Assembly (NCBI GenBank): GCA_009840115.1
Contig: VXOJ01000059.1
Span: 1 to 64,000 of the forward strand
DNA length: 64,000 nucleotides
Reading direction: 5' to 3'
Origin: Gemmatimonadales bacterium
Lineage (GTDB): Bacteria; Gemmatimonadota; Gemmatimonadetes; Palauibacterales; Palauibacteraceae
Positions 43,585 through 52,419 of the stretch are shown here, in pieces. Position 1 is the stretch's first letter. Every line of letters begins with the position of its first letter. Both the position numbers and the translations under genes were made by a program. The notes under the pieces were generated by a model. That model made no database searches. It was not told the origin of the DNA and saw only the letters and a program-made list of their open reading frames with translations.

Positions 43585-44400
43585 TCACCCGTTCCGGCGC
43601 AGGACATAGAAGCACCGGTTCGCCGAGGGATTTCTGACAAGGCTCTCCACCGCATATCCCCTCCTGAGGTAGGCCAGGAACGCGTCCCGCACCGTTTCGC
43701 GCCACCGTACGAGCGACCCGTCGGGTGGCAGCGATTCGACATCGGCCGGCACCTCGACGAAGACCTCGTCGCCCGCGGGCAGTCCGCCGCCCGCCACGCC
43801 GTGCCCTCCCGGCCGGGCCACGACGCGCGCCGGGTCCGGAAGCGGCACGTGGAGCCGCCGGGCCGAGCGCCGGGATCCCTCGTCGAGGGCCTGGCGGGTC
43901 TCCGGGCCGTCGAGATTCCAGCGCACGATGAACCGGTCGGTTTCTCCGCCGCCATGCAAGGGGCTCCCCGTATCGGCGCCGTACATGTTCGGTGCGTAGC
44001 GCAGCACCGTCGCGCCGAGCCGGTTCAGGTTCAAGTGCGCGTTGCGCGCGACCATCGGGTCGTACGTCCAGAAGATGGTGCGGATGCCGTCGGACCGGAC
44101 AGACTCCCGCTGAAACAGCTTCAGGTCGCGGCCCAGGCCCCGTCCGCGCGCGGACGGTTCGACGGCCAGCATGTGCGACCAGTGCGACGGCACACCCTCG
44201 AACCGCCCCAGCAGGGAATAGACGAAACCGATCATGCGGCCGTCCTCGAACGCCCCTCCCGCAAAGCCTCCGATCTTCCGCGAGACCTGGAGGACGGAGG
44301 CGGGGACGATGTCGGAGAACCCTTCCCCCCAGGTCATCTCCTGCAGCCGTACGCACGCACGCCACTCCTCGAGCGTCTCGAGCGCGCGAAACTCCGTCAC
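43585..44400 (-). CDS. GNAT family N-acyltransferase
   Basis: A 271-residue protein with an N-terminal GNAT fold including the acyl-CoA loop ARGRGLGRDLK (Q/R-x-x-G-x-G) and a variable C-terminal extension. GTG 44400 overlaps the stop of the enolase-superfamily gene by 4 bp. In Geobacillus kaustophilus a GNAT next to an N-succinylamino acid racemase succinylates D-amino acids; the same pairing here suggests an N-succinyl- or N-acyltransferase for amino acids. That is inference from context. Confidence 0.8.
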   Translation of the reverse strand: MTEFRALETLEEWRACVRLQEMTWGEGFSDIVPASVLQVSRKIGGFAGGAFEDGRMIGFVYSLLGRFEGVPSHWSHMLAVEPSARGRGLGRDLKLFQRESVRSDGIRTIFWTYDPMVARNAHLNLNRLGATVLRYAPNMYGADTGSPLHGGGETDRFIVRWNLDGPETRQALDEGSRRSARRLHVPLPDPARVVARPGGHGVAGGGLPAGDEVFVEVPADVESLPPDGSLVRWRETVRDAFLAYLRRGYAVESLVRNPSANRCFYVLRRNG

Positions 44401-45554
44401 GCCGGGACGCGGACGCCGCCGTGGGCGATCTTCTCGCTTCGCCGCGTGAGCGCTTCCACGCGCTCGATGTCCACTTCCACGCCGAGCCCCGGCCGGTCGT
44501 GCGGCACCGTCACGAAACCGTCCGCGCTCATCGTCCACTCGGGACCGACGATGTCGCGTTCCCAGTAGCGGGCGCTCGGCGAGAGGTCGCCGGGAAGACG
44601 GAAGTTCGGCATGGAAGCCAGCGCGACGTTGTAGGCCCGCCCGATCCCGCTCTCGAGCATCCCCCCGCACCACACGGGAACGCCGGCCCGCGCCGAGATG
44701 TCGTGGATCTCGCGGGAGTTCCGGAACCCGCCGACGCGCCCCGGCTTGATGTTCACGATCCGCCCGCTGCCGAGCGCGAGCATGTCCTCGCACGACGCCG
44801 GGTCCACGATCGACTCGTCGAGGCAGACGGGCGTGGCGAGCCGCTCCTGGAGCCGGGCGTGGCGCACGAGGTCGCCGGCCGCCAGCGGCTGCTCGATCAT
44901 GATCAGCCCGAACGCGTCGAGCTCCGCCAGGCGGTCCGCGTCGTCCAGCGTGTAGGCCGCGTTCGCGTCGACCGCCAGCGCCTGCTCGGGCCCGAGCGCG
45001 TCGCGCACCGCCCCGACGTACTCGATGTCCTTCTCCGGGCTGATCTTGAGCTTGACCTTGCCGTAGCCCTGGTCGACCGCCTGCCGCGCCTTCTCGACGA
45101 GCGCGGCGGGCGAAGGCTGGAGGCCGAGCGAGATGCCCGTCGCCACCCGGGCGCGCGTCCCTCCGACGAGTTCGGACAGGGAGACGCCCGCGACCTCGGC
45201 GCTCAGGCCCCAGATGCCCATCTCGATCGCGGCCTTGGCCATGGGATGACCCTGAACGCCCTCATCCAGGAGGGGCCTCACGGCCTCCGGGCCATGGAGT
45301 TCCCGGCCCAGCACCCGCGGCAGGAGCCAGCGCCGCAACGCCAGCCGCGCGGTGTCCACGGTCTCGGGAGAGTAGTTCGGCTGCTCCCCGCACACGCACT
45401 CCGACCAGGCCGTGGCGCCGCTTTCGTCGCGGAGTTCGAGGAGGAGGATTCGGCGGTTCTCGACCCATCCGGATGAGATGATGAACCGCTCCCGGAGCGG
45501 GAGTTCGATCTCCCGAAGCGTCACTTCGACCAGATGCAGTGGGGTTGTCGGCAA
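44397..45554 (-). CDS. menC: enolase-superfamily o-succinylbenzoate synthase / N-succinylamino acid racemase
   Basis: A 385-residue muconate-lactonizing-subgroup enzyme. Catalytic lysines are Lys168/Lys170 in KLK and Lys270; metal ligands are Asp196 (DAN), Glu221 (EQP) and Asp246 (LDES). The sequence resembles the NSAR/OSBS type 2 family, whose members dehydrate SHCHC in menaquinone synthesis and/or racemise N-acylamino acids. No other men gene is nearby, and a GNAT follows directly, which favours the racemase role. The symbol menC is used by homology only. The start is TTG 45554, with GGAG 9 nt upstream. Confidence 0.82.
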   Translation of the reverse strand: MPTTPLHLVEVTLREIELPLRERFIISSGWVENRRILLLELRDESGATAWSECVCGEQPNYSPETVDTARLALRRWLLPRVLGRELHGPEAVRPLLDEGVQGHPMAKAAIEMGIWGLSAEVAGVSLSELVGGTRARVATGISLGLQPSPAALVEKARQAVDQGYGKVKLKISPEKDIEYVGAVRDALGPEQALAVDANAAYTLDDADRLAELDAFGLIMIEQPLAAGDLVRHARLQERLATPVCLDESIVDPASCEDMLALGSGRIVNIKPGRVGGFRNSREIHDISARAGVPVWCGGMLESGIGRAYNVALASMPNFRLPGDLSPSARYWERDIVGPEWTMSADGFVTVPHDRPGLGVEVDIERVEALTRRSEKIAHGGVRVPA

Positions 45555-45657
45555 GGCGTTCGTCTCCGCGGGCGGGGGAGCGGGACGTTAGCCGTTTCGA
45601 CACCGGTCGCGCCAGAATCCGGGCCGGGCGCGACCGATCGGACCGGGAGGCAGCCGG

Positions 45658-48459
45658 TCAGATGGAGAGGTAGTGGCTCACCTTGACGATGAAGACGTTC
45701 TCCGCCGGCGCGAAGAACAACCCCTCCAGGTCACGATTGAGGTCGAAACTGCCGAACGGAACGTTCTCCCGGCGCGCGTGCTGCCACACGAGGAAGAGCT
45801 GCGAACCTGGGCGGTACTCCCAGCGGAAGACCGCGTTTCCGCGCAGGGAGCGGACGTTGAAGTCGCGGTCCCTGGTCAGGTAGTCCAGTTCGCCGTCGCC
45901 GTCGAAGTCGAAATGGCGCACGCCATCGCGCGTGCAGGTCGTCCCCCCGGTGCAGCCCGTGACGATGCCGTTGAAGCGGTAGACCCGCCCCTCCTCATGG
46001 TCGAGAAAGTCGAAGGTGCCGGCGGCTGCAAGCTGCCGATAGCCGACATAGTCGCCCGACGTCAGCAGCGGCTGCGCGTAGAGCTGAAGGCTGAGGTCGG
46101 GCGTGAACGACACGTTCAGACGGGTCTCCATCGAGAAACCCCTGCGGTGGAGATCCCCGAACAGGTACCGGGTGCCGAACGTCGGCTCGTAGCTCAGGGT
46201 GGTCGTCCGGGTCACGTATTGCGCGCCGTCCCGCCGGTCGTTGAAACTCGGGTTCACCGACACGCGCCAGTTCGGCAGCGGCCGGTAGGAGATGTTCAGA
46301 CCGGTGCTCATGTCGTGGCCGCGTCCCTGATCCGCCATCCGGTAGGAGAAGTTCGGCGACACGTGGAAGGACCGGCTCCGGTCCGTGTTCGCATCCACCC
46401 GGACGCCGAACTCCGCGGGTTCGGTCATCAGCGGACCCCCGCGCGTCTGCGTGTCGGACTGGGTCTGCGGGGAATACGAGAAATTGAGGTTGAAGCCCCA
46501 GTTGTTGAGGAACGTGAACCGTCCGCTGAACCACGCGCTGCCCGCATCGTGGGCGCGCGCCCAGTTCGAGCGATCCCTGAGGTTCCCCTCCAGCAGCGAA
46601 TGACGGAAGTTGTGGAAGGTGAAGAGGCTGATGTTGTAGTTCCGGAACAGGTTGCCGGGCCTGATGTTCCGGTAGCTGATGCGGCCGCCCACGTCCAGGC
46701 GCTCGCCGCTCGTCAGGAATCCGAAGTCGTTGATCTCGAAGCCGGGGGTCTGCTGGCCCGCCCAGGCGCCCCACGTCCAGTGTTCGCTTTCCCGCTCCAA
46801 CTGCACCCGCCAGTCGCTGCCGAACATGGACGTGGCCGTGGAGTCGATCGCGAGGTGGGGGGCGTCGGGACGCTGATAGTAGTGGTTCGGGTTCCGCTGA
46901 AGGCGGAGCATGGCGGCATTCGAACCGCGAACCAGACTGCTCGAGTAGAAGCCCCAGAGACGAAAATCCCGGCTGCGGCGTCCGCCCCACTGGTGCTCGA
47001 AATCGACGCCGAAGCTGAACGCCTCGGAGGGAAGAAAATCGAACGTGCCATCGGCGGGCAGTTCGCGCTTGAGCCCGGTGCCGATGAGGCCGATCTTGCT
47101 CGCGCCGCCGCGGAAGTCCTGCTGGAGGCGCAGCACGGCGTGCTCGGCCTGCGGTTCAGCCACGAACGGGATCAGGTGGTCGCCCTCCGCGAAGTACGCG
47201 TTGCCCATTTCCTGCCCGGTTACCGCGGCCAGCGCCCCGACGGAGAGCCCGCCGCTCGTGCGCCCGGTCAGCTTCGCCGCCCCCAGGATCGAGGTCTGGG
47301 TCGGCTCCTCGTGGAAGTCGGCATCGTAGGGTCCCGACCCCCGCGGTTCCCGCCCGATCCGCCGGCTGAAGAAGAGCGCCTTGCCGCCGCCGAAACGACC
47401 GCCGCGCGAGCCGGCGAAGGTGAAGATCTGCGCGTCGCGCACGAAGAACGGGCGCTTCTCCGGGAAGAAGGTCTCGAAGGCCGTGAGGTTGATGACCTCC
47501 GGGTCCACCTCGACCTGGCCGAAGTCGGGGTAGATGGTCGCGTCGAGGCTGAAGGCGGAGCCGATCCCCATGCTCATGTCGAGGCCGCCGCGCGGCTCCA
47601 TCTCGGTGCCGTCGAACAGCGGGTTGCCCGGCGTCGCGGGGGCGGTGTGGTACTGGGACACCACGAAGGGCCGGACCTCGAACCTGCGGCTCGACCGCGG
47701 GAGTTGCAGCCCGTCGATCGTGCCGAACTGGCTGACTCGCCCGCGAGCCGTGCGCGACTGCAGGGCGAAGTAGACCGTCTCGTTCGTCTCGAGACGCCGG
47801 CGCTCGAAGTTGATCCCCCAGGTCTGCATGCCGGGGCGGGCCTCGTAGCGGATCTGGGAGAGCGGGATCCGCATCTCCACCGTCCAGCCCCGGGCGTCGA
47901 TCTGCACGGCGGAGTCCCAGATCGCGTCCCAGTTCGTGTCTTCCTGGGTGTCGCCGAACAGATACCGGTCCGTCTCGGCTCCGGCGGCGCTGACCTCGAA
48001 CTCGTAGCCGGTCAGCCCGTCGCGGTTCGGATCGAGGGAAAGCTTGAAGGAATCGAAGGAACCGCGTTCATCCCGGCGCGTGAGGCGTGCGCGGATCGAG
48101 CCCGGGTCGCTCTCGTACATGCGGGCGGCGACGTAGATCGCCGCGTCGTCGAACACGACCCGAACCTCCGTCGGCTCGGACGGTTCCGCTCCCTCTACGG
48201 GGATCCCCTGGACGAAGTCCGTGATGACGGGGGCCGGCTGCCATGCCGGATCGTCGAGCCGGCCGTCGATCGAGAGCGCGCCCTCGCGGCGTACCGCGTC
48301 CACGGCCGCCGGCGCCACGCCGCCCCGGAAGACCGTCGCCTCGGGCCCTTCGGGCGGCGAGAGCCCCTCCTCCTGCCCGGAAAGCCCCCACCCCATCCCG
48401 CTTATCGCAAGAGCCGCGAGGAAGAACGCCGCGCGGCCCGCTCCATGTCTGTATTTCAT
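45658..48459 (-). CDS. DUF5916 outer-membrane protein with CBM9-like N-terminal domain
   Basis: A 933-residue exported protein: a signal peptide, a carbohydrate-binding-module-9-like domain (about 45-225, LSIDGRLDDPAWQ start), and a long DUF5916 region rich in aromatic amphipathic strands that ends in a beta-barrel-type C-terminus (KVSHYLSI). This is the usual layout of a large family in Gemmatimonadota and Bacteroidota. Its role is unknown; binding or passage of glycans or hydrophobic compounds at the outer membrane is a guess. ATG 48459 is preferred over 48486 because the signal peptide begins there. Confidence 0.82.
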   Translation of the reverse strand: MKYRHGAGRAAFFLAALAISGMGWGLSGQEEGLSPPEGPEATVFRGGVAPAAVDAVRREGALSIDGRLDDPAWQPAPVITDFVQGIPVEGAEPSEPTEVRVVFDDAAIYVAARMYESDPGSIRARLTRRDERGSFDSFKLSLDPNRDGLTGYEFEVSAAGAETDRYLFGDTQEDTNWDAIWDSAVQIDARGWTVEMRIPLSQIRYEARPGMQTWGINFERRRLETNETVYFALQSRTARGRVSQFGTIDGLQLPRSSRRFEVRPFVVSQYHTAPATPGNPLFDGTEMEPRGGLDMSMGIGSAFSLDATIYPDFGQVEVDPEVINLTAFETFFPEKRPFFVRDAQIFTFAGSRGGRFGGGKALFFSRRIGREPRGSGPYDADFHEEPTQTSILGAAKLTGRTSGGLSVGALAAVTGQEMGNAYFAEGDHLIPFVAEPQAEHAVLRLQQDFRGGASKIGLIGTGLKRELPADGTFDFLPSEAFSFGVDFEHQWGGRRSRDFRLWGFYSSSLVRGSNAAMLRLQRNPNHYYQRPDAPHLAIDSTATSMFGSDWRVQLERESEHWTWGAWAGQQTPGFEINDFGFLTSGERLDVGGRISYRNIRPGNLFRNYNISLFTFHNFRHSLLEGNLRDRSNWARAHDAGSAWFSGRFTFLNNWGFNLNFSYSPQTQSDTQTRGGPLMTEPAEFGVRVDANTDRSRSFHVSPNFSYRMADQGRGHDMSTGLNISYRPLPNWRVSVNPSFNDRRDGAQYVTRTTTLSYEPTFGTRYLFGDLHRRGFSMETRLNVSFTPDLSLQLYAQPLLTSGDYVGYRQLAAAGTFDFLDHEEGRVYRFNGIVTGCTGGTTCTRDGVRHFDFDGDGELDYLTRDRDFNVRSLRGNAVFRWEYRPGSQLFLVWQHARRENVPFGSFDLNRDLEGLFFAPAENVFIVKVSHYLSI

Positions 48460-48543
48460 ATCCGCCGAAACACATCCCGCCGTCACCTTGTTTAACGGTC
48501 CGCTGCAAAACCCCGCCCCGGACCGCTACGCGCGTGCGCAAAG

Positions 48544-48572
48544 TTTCCCATTCGGCGGGCGCGCGCTAGTTT
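48544..48572 (+). promoter_or_regulatory. candidate promoter for the metH leader
   Basis: TTTCCC (48544-48549) and TAGTTT (48567-48572) are 17 bp apart and would start transcription about 15 nt before the riboswitch. Both boxes match the consensus only moderately. Confidence 0.3.
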
Positions 48573-48593
48573 TGGCTCGCCGAAGCGTACCGG

Positions 48594-48643
48594 ACGTGGT
48601 GATTTGAGGCGGATTGCAGCCACGTAAAACAATCGCTAAAGAG
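48594..48643 (+). ncRNA. SAM-II riboswitch aptamer upstream of metH
   Basis: The leader contains the conserved SAM-II elements in order: stem CGTGG (48595-48599), TGATTT (48600-48605), TTGCA (48614-48618), the closing stem strand CCACG (48620-48624), an A-rich linker, and GCTAAA (48635-48640). The loop GATTG (48612-48616) pairs with CAATC (48630-48634) to form the H-type pseudoknot. SAM-II RNAs bind S-adenosylmethionine and turn down methionine genes; metH begins 57 nt downstream. Spacing and sequence agree with the family throughout. Confidence 0.93.
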
Positions 48644-48648
48644 CCACG

Positions 48649-48687
48649 CCCCGGGCGCGATTCTTTGGCGGCCGGGGTCTTTTTTTT
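48649..48687 (+). terminator. hairpin plus T-run, likely expression platform of the SAM-II riboswitch
   Basis: CCCCGG (48649-48654) pairs with CCGGGG (48672-48677) around a 17-nt loop, followed by eight T residues (48680-48687). This is an intrinsic-terminator-like element placed between the aptamer and metH. The GGGGGG ribosome site of metH follows directly, so translation control is also possible. Confidence 0.65.
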
Positions 48688-48699
48688 GGGGGAAACGTC

Positions 48700-51600
48700 G
48701 TGTCCGAAGCGCGAGGAAAACGCGTCGCACGGATTCGGGAGGCGCTCGAACGGCGCATCCTCCTGATGGATGGCGGCGCGGGAACGATGATCCAGCGGCT
48801 GGGCCTCGACGAGGCGGCCTATCGCGCGGGTCCGCTCGCGGATCATCCGCAACCGCTGTTCGGGAACCACGATGTGTTGTGCCTCACCCGCCCTGACGCC
48901 GTCGCGTCCCTCTACCGCGGCTACCTGGAGGCGGGGGCCGACTTCATCACGACGAACACCTTCAACGCCCAGGCCATCTCCCAGGCGGACTACGGCATCT
49001 CCGCCGAGGCCGGTAACGCTCATCTCATCCACGACATCAATGCCGCGGCGGCGCGGATCGCCCGGCGCGAAGCCGACGAGGCGACGCGGGCGGATCCCTC
49101 GCGGCCCCGCTTCGTGCTCGGGAGCATGGGTCCGACGAATCGGACCGCCTCCCTTTCGCCGGACGTCGAGAACCCCGCGTTTCGCGCGGTCACCTTCGAC
49201 GAACTCGCGCGCGCCTATCGACAGCAGGCGGAGGGACTCGTCGAGGGCGGTGCCGACGTGCTGCTCGTCGAGACCATCTTCGACACGCTCAACGCGAAGG
49301 CCGCGATCTTCGCCATCCTCGAACTCGAGGCGGACCTCGGCGAGCCGCTGCCGGTCGCCGTCTCCGGCACGATCACCGATCTCTCCGGGCGGACCCTGTC
49401 GGGCCAGACCGTGGAGGCGTTCTGGCTCTCGATCCGGCATGCGAACCCCCTCTTCGTCGGTCTCAACTGCGCGCTCGGAGCCGAGGAACTCGAGCCCTAC
49501 GTCGCGGAACTCTCCGCCGCGGCCGACGTCCCCGTGAGCTGCCACCCCAACGCGGGCCTCCCGAACGAGTTCGGCGGCTACGACGACACGCCCGCCCACA
49601 TGGCCGACCTGCTGGGGGACTTCGCGGACCGCGGGCTCCTCAACCTCGTCGGCGGCTGCTGCGGGACGGAGCCGGAACACATCCGGGCCATCGCGGAGCG
49701 CATGGAAGGCGTGCCCCCGCGACAAGTTCCCGTGATCGAGCCGCTGCCCCGGTTCTCGGGTCTCGAGCCGCTCGCGATCCGGCCGGACACGCTGTTCGTG
49801 AACATCGGCGAGCGCACGAACGTCACGGGTTCGGCCCGCTTCAGGCGGCTGATCCGGGACGACGACTTCGACGAGGCGGTCGAGGTCGCGCGCGACCAGG
49901 TCGTCAACGGGGCGCAGCTTCTCGACGTGAACATGGACGAGGGCCTCCTCGACTCCGAGGCCGCCATGATCCGTTTCCTGAACCTGATCGCGGCGGAACC
50001 CGACATCGCCCGTATCCCGACGGTCATCGACTCCTCGCGCTGGGAGGTCATCGAGGCGGGGCTGAAGTGTACCCAGGGAAGGGCGGTGGTGAACTCCATC
50101 TCGCTCAAGGAGGGGGAGGAAGCGTTCCTCGAACAGGCGGCCCTCATCCGCCGCTACGGGGCCGGCGTCATCGTCATGGCCTTCGACGAGCGGGGACAGG
50201 CGGACACGGTGGACCGCAAGCTGGAGATCTGCGCCCGCGCCTACCGCCTCCTGCTCGGCGCCGGCTTCCGGCCCGGTGAGATCATCTTCGATCCCAACGT
50301 CTTCGCCGTGGGGACGGGAATCGCGGAACACGACGCGTACGGGGTCGCCTTCATCGAGGCCGTCCGCCGGATCAAGCACGAGCTCCCCGGCGCGATGACG
50401 AGCGGCGGGATCAGCAACATCTCCTTCTCCTATCGGGGGAACGACGCCGTGCGGGAGGCGATGCACACGGCCTTCCTCTACCACGCGATCGCGGCCGGAC
50501 TCGACATGGGGATCGTGAACGCGGGGCGGCTTCCGCTCTACGACGACATCGACCCCGAACTGCTCGAAGCGGTGGAGGACGTCCTGCTCGCCCGGCGGTC
50601 CGACGCCACGGAGCGGCTGACGGATCTCGCGGGCCGGATCCGGGACGAGGGGATCGAAACCCGGGTGGACGACGCCTGGCGCGCGGAGGGCGTGGAAACC
50701 CGGCTCGAACACGCGCTCGTGGAGGGGATCGTCGAGCACATCGAGGAGGACGCCGAGGAAGCGCGCCTCCTGTACGGCAAGGCGCTCCAGGTCATCGAGG
50801 GGCCGCTCATGGCCGGGATGAACCGCGTCGGCGACCTGTTCGGGAGCGGGCGCATGTTCCTGCCTCAGGTCGTGAAGTCGGCGCGCGTGATGAAGCGGGC
50901 CGTCGCCTTCCTCGTCCCGCACCTCGAAGCGGAGAAGGAGGGAAAGGCGGCGGGGAAGGGAACGATCCTCCTCGCGACCGTGAAGGGGGACGTCCACGAC
51001 ATCGGGAAGAACATCGTCGGCGTCGTGCTGCAGTGTAACGGCTACGACACCGTGGACCTCGGCGTCATGGTCCCGCCGGACCGCATCCTTGCCGAGGCCC
51101 GGGCCCACGGCGCGGACGCGATCGGGCTCAGCGGCCTCATCACGCCGTCGCTGGACGAGATGGTGCGGGTGGCGAGCGAGATGGAACGGCAGGCGTTCGA
51201 GGTGCCTCTCCTCATCGGAGGCGCCACGACGTCGCGGAAGCACACGGCGGTCAAGATCGAGGAACGGTACTCGGGGGCGACCGTGCACGTGCTCGATGCC
51301 TCGCGCGCGGTCGGGGTCGTGGGGAAGCTCCTGGGCGACGACGGCGGGGCGGACTTCGTGGCGCGGACGCGCGCCGAGTACCGGCGCGTGCGCGAAGAGT
51401 ACCGGGGAGGGCGGCGGCCGCTCGCGACGCTCGAGCGGGCCCGCGCGAACCGGCTCCCGCTCGCCGGGGCTGCGACGGTGCCGCCGCCGCGTGAACCGGG
51501 CGTGCACGTGTACGATCCGTTCCCGCTGGAGGAACTGGTCGGCTACATCGACTGGACCCCCTTCTTCCAGACCTGGGAGATGAAGGGGCGCTTCCCGCGG

Positions 51601-52419
51601 TTGCTCGACCACCCGGAGCGGGGGGAAGCGGCCCGGTCGCTGTACGACGATGCCCGCCGGCTGCTCGACGAGATCGTCCGCGATGGATCCCTGACCGCGC
51701 GCGCGATCGCGGGGCTGTATCCGGCGAACGCGCGCGGGGACGACATCGTCCTCTTCGCGCCGGGGGACGGGCGTCGCGAGTTGCTGCGGGTGCCCCACCT
51801 CCGCCAGCAGATGGACCGCTCCTCGGGCGCGAACGTCAGTCTGGCCGACTTCGTCCTGCCCGAGACGGCCGGCGCCACGGACTGGAGCGGCGCCTTCGCC
51901 GTGACCGCCGGCATCGGCCTTGAAGCGCTCTGCGCCCGCTTCGAGGCGGCGGTGGACGACTACGGGAGCCTGCTCGCAAAATCGCTCGCCGACCGGCTGG
52001 CGGAGGCCCTGGCCGAGCGTCTGCACGAGATCGTGCGCACCGACCTCTGGGGCTACGCGCCGGACGAGACGCTCGACAACGAGGCGCGGATCGCCGAGCG
52101 CTACGTCGGGATCCGTCCCGCTCCGGGCTATCCGGCGTGTCCGGACCACTCGCAGAAGGCGCTCCTCTTCGATCTGCTCGGCGTGGAGCGCCGTCTCGGG
52201 ATCACCCTCACGGAGAACTACGCCATGCATCCCGCCGCGTCGGTGTCCGGCTGGTACTTCGCGCGGTCGGAAGCCCGCTACTTCGGTCTGGGACGGATCG
52301 GGCTCGACCAGGTGGAGGACTACGCCGCGCGCAGCGGGGTCTCCCTCGCCGAGGCGGAGCGCCGTCTCTCGCCCAACCTCGGGTACGACCGGGATCCGGC
52401 GCTGGAGGCGACGGCATGA
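48700..52419 (+). CDS. metH: cobalamin-dependent methionine synthase
   Basis: A full-length 1239-residue MetH that transfers a methyl group from 5-methyl-THF to homocysteine through B12. Domains in order: homocysteine-binding (about 1-330, zinc cysteines in GLNCALG and GGCCGT), pterin-binding (about 350-640), cobalamin cap and Rossmann domain (about 660-900, axial His766 in GDVHDIG), and the AdoMet reactivation domain ([26 protein letters not shown]). E. coli MetH has 1227 residues. The start is GTG 48700 with a GGGGGA site. Expression is probably controlled by the SAM-II riboswitch. Confidence 0.97.
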   Translation: MSEARGKRVARIREALERRILLMDGGAGTMIQRLGLDEAAYRAGPLADHPQPLFGNHDVLCLTRPDAVASLYRGYLEAGADFITTNTFNAQAISQADYGISAEAGNAHLIHDINAAAARIARREADEATRADPSRPRFVLGSMGPTNRTASLSPDVENPAFRAVTFDELARAYRQQAEGLVEGGADVLLVETIFDTLNAKAAIFAILELEADLGEPLPVAVSGTITDLSGRTLSGQTVEAFWLSIRHANPLFVGLNCALGAEELEPYVAELSAAADVPVSCHPNAGLPNEFGGYDDTPAHMADLLGDFADRGLLNLVGGCCGTEPEHIRAIAERMEGVPPRQVPVIEPLPRFSGLEPLAIRPDTLFVNIGERTNVTGSARFRRLIRDDDFDEAVEVARDQVVNGAQLLDVNMDEGLLDSEAAMIRFLNLIAAEPDIARIPTVIDSSRWEVIEAGLKCTQGRAVVNSISLKEGEEAFLEQAALIRRYGAGVIVMAFDERGQADTVDRKLEICARAYRLLLGAGFRPGEIIFDPNVFAVGTGIAEHDAYGVAFIEAVRRIKHELPGAMTSGGISNISFSYRGNDAVREAMHTAFLYHAIAAGLDMGIVNAGRLPLYDDIDPELLEAVEDVLLARRSDATERLTDLAGRIRDEGIETRVDDAWRAEGVETRLEHALVEGIVEHIEEDAEEARLLYGKALQVIEGPLMAGMNRVGDLFGSGRMFLPQVVKSARVMKRAVAFLVPHLEAEKEGKAAGKGTILLATVKGDVHDIGKNIVGVVLQCNGYDTVDLGVMVPPDRILAEARAHGADAIGLSGLITPSLDEMVRVASEMERQAFEVPLLIGGATTSRKHTAVKIEERYSGATVHVLDASRAVGVVGKLLGDDGGADFVARTRAEYRRVREEYRGGRRPLATLERARANRLPLAGAATVPPPREPGVHVYDPFPLEELVGYIDWTPFFQTWEMKGRFPRLLDHPERGEAARSLYDDARRLLDEIVRDGSLTARAIAGLYPANARGDDIVLFAPGDGRRELLRVPHLRQQMDRSSGANVSLADFVLPETAGATDWSGAFAVTAGIGLEALCARFEAAVDDYGSLLAKSLADRLAEALAERLHEIVRTDLWGYAPDETLDNEARIAERYVGIRPAPGYPACPDHSQKALLFDLLGVERRLGITLTENYAMHPAASVSGWYFARSEARYFGLGRIGLDQVEDYAARSGVSLAEAERRLSPNLGYDRDPALEATA

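Noticed and set aside
44397-45554. Menaquinone biosynthesis locus suggested by the menC-like gene
   Set aside because: No other men genes lie nearby, and the coupled GNAT points to N-acylamino acid chemistry instead.
48526-52230. Very long open frame on the minus strand opposite metH (over 1200 codons)
   Set aside because: It is an antisense shadow of metH caused by high GC and third-position bias. Its translation is Arg/Asp/His-rich with no domain, while the plus strand encodes a complete MetH.
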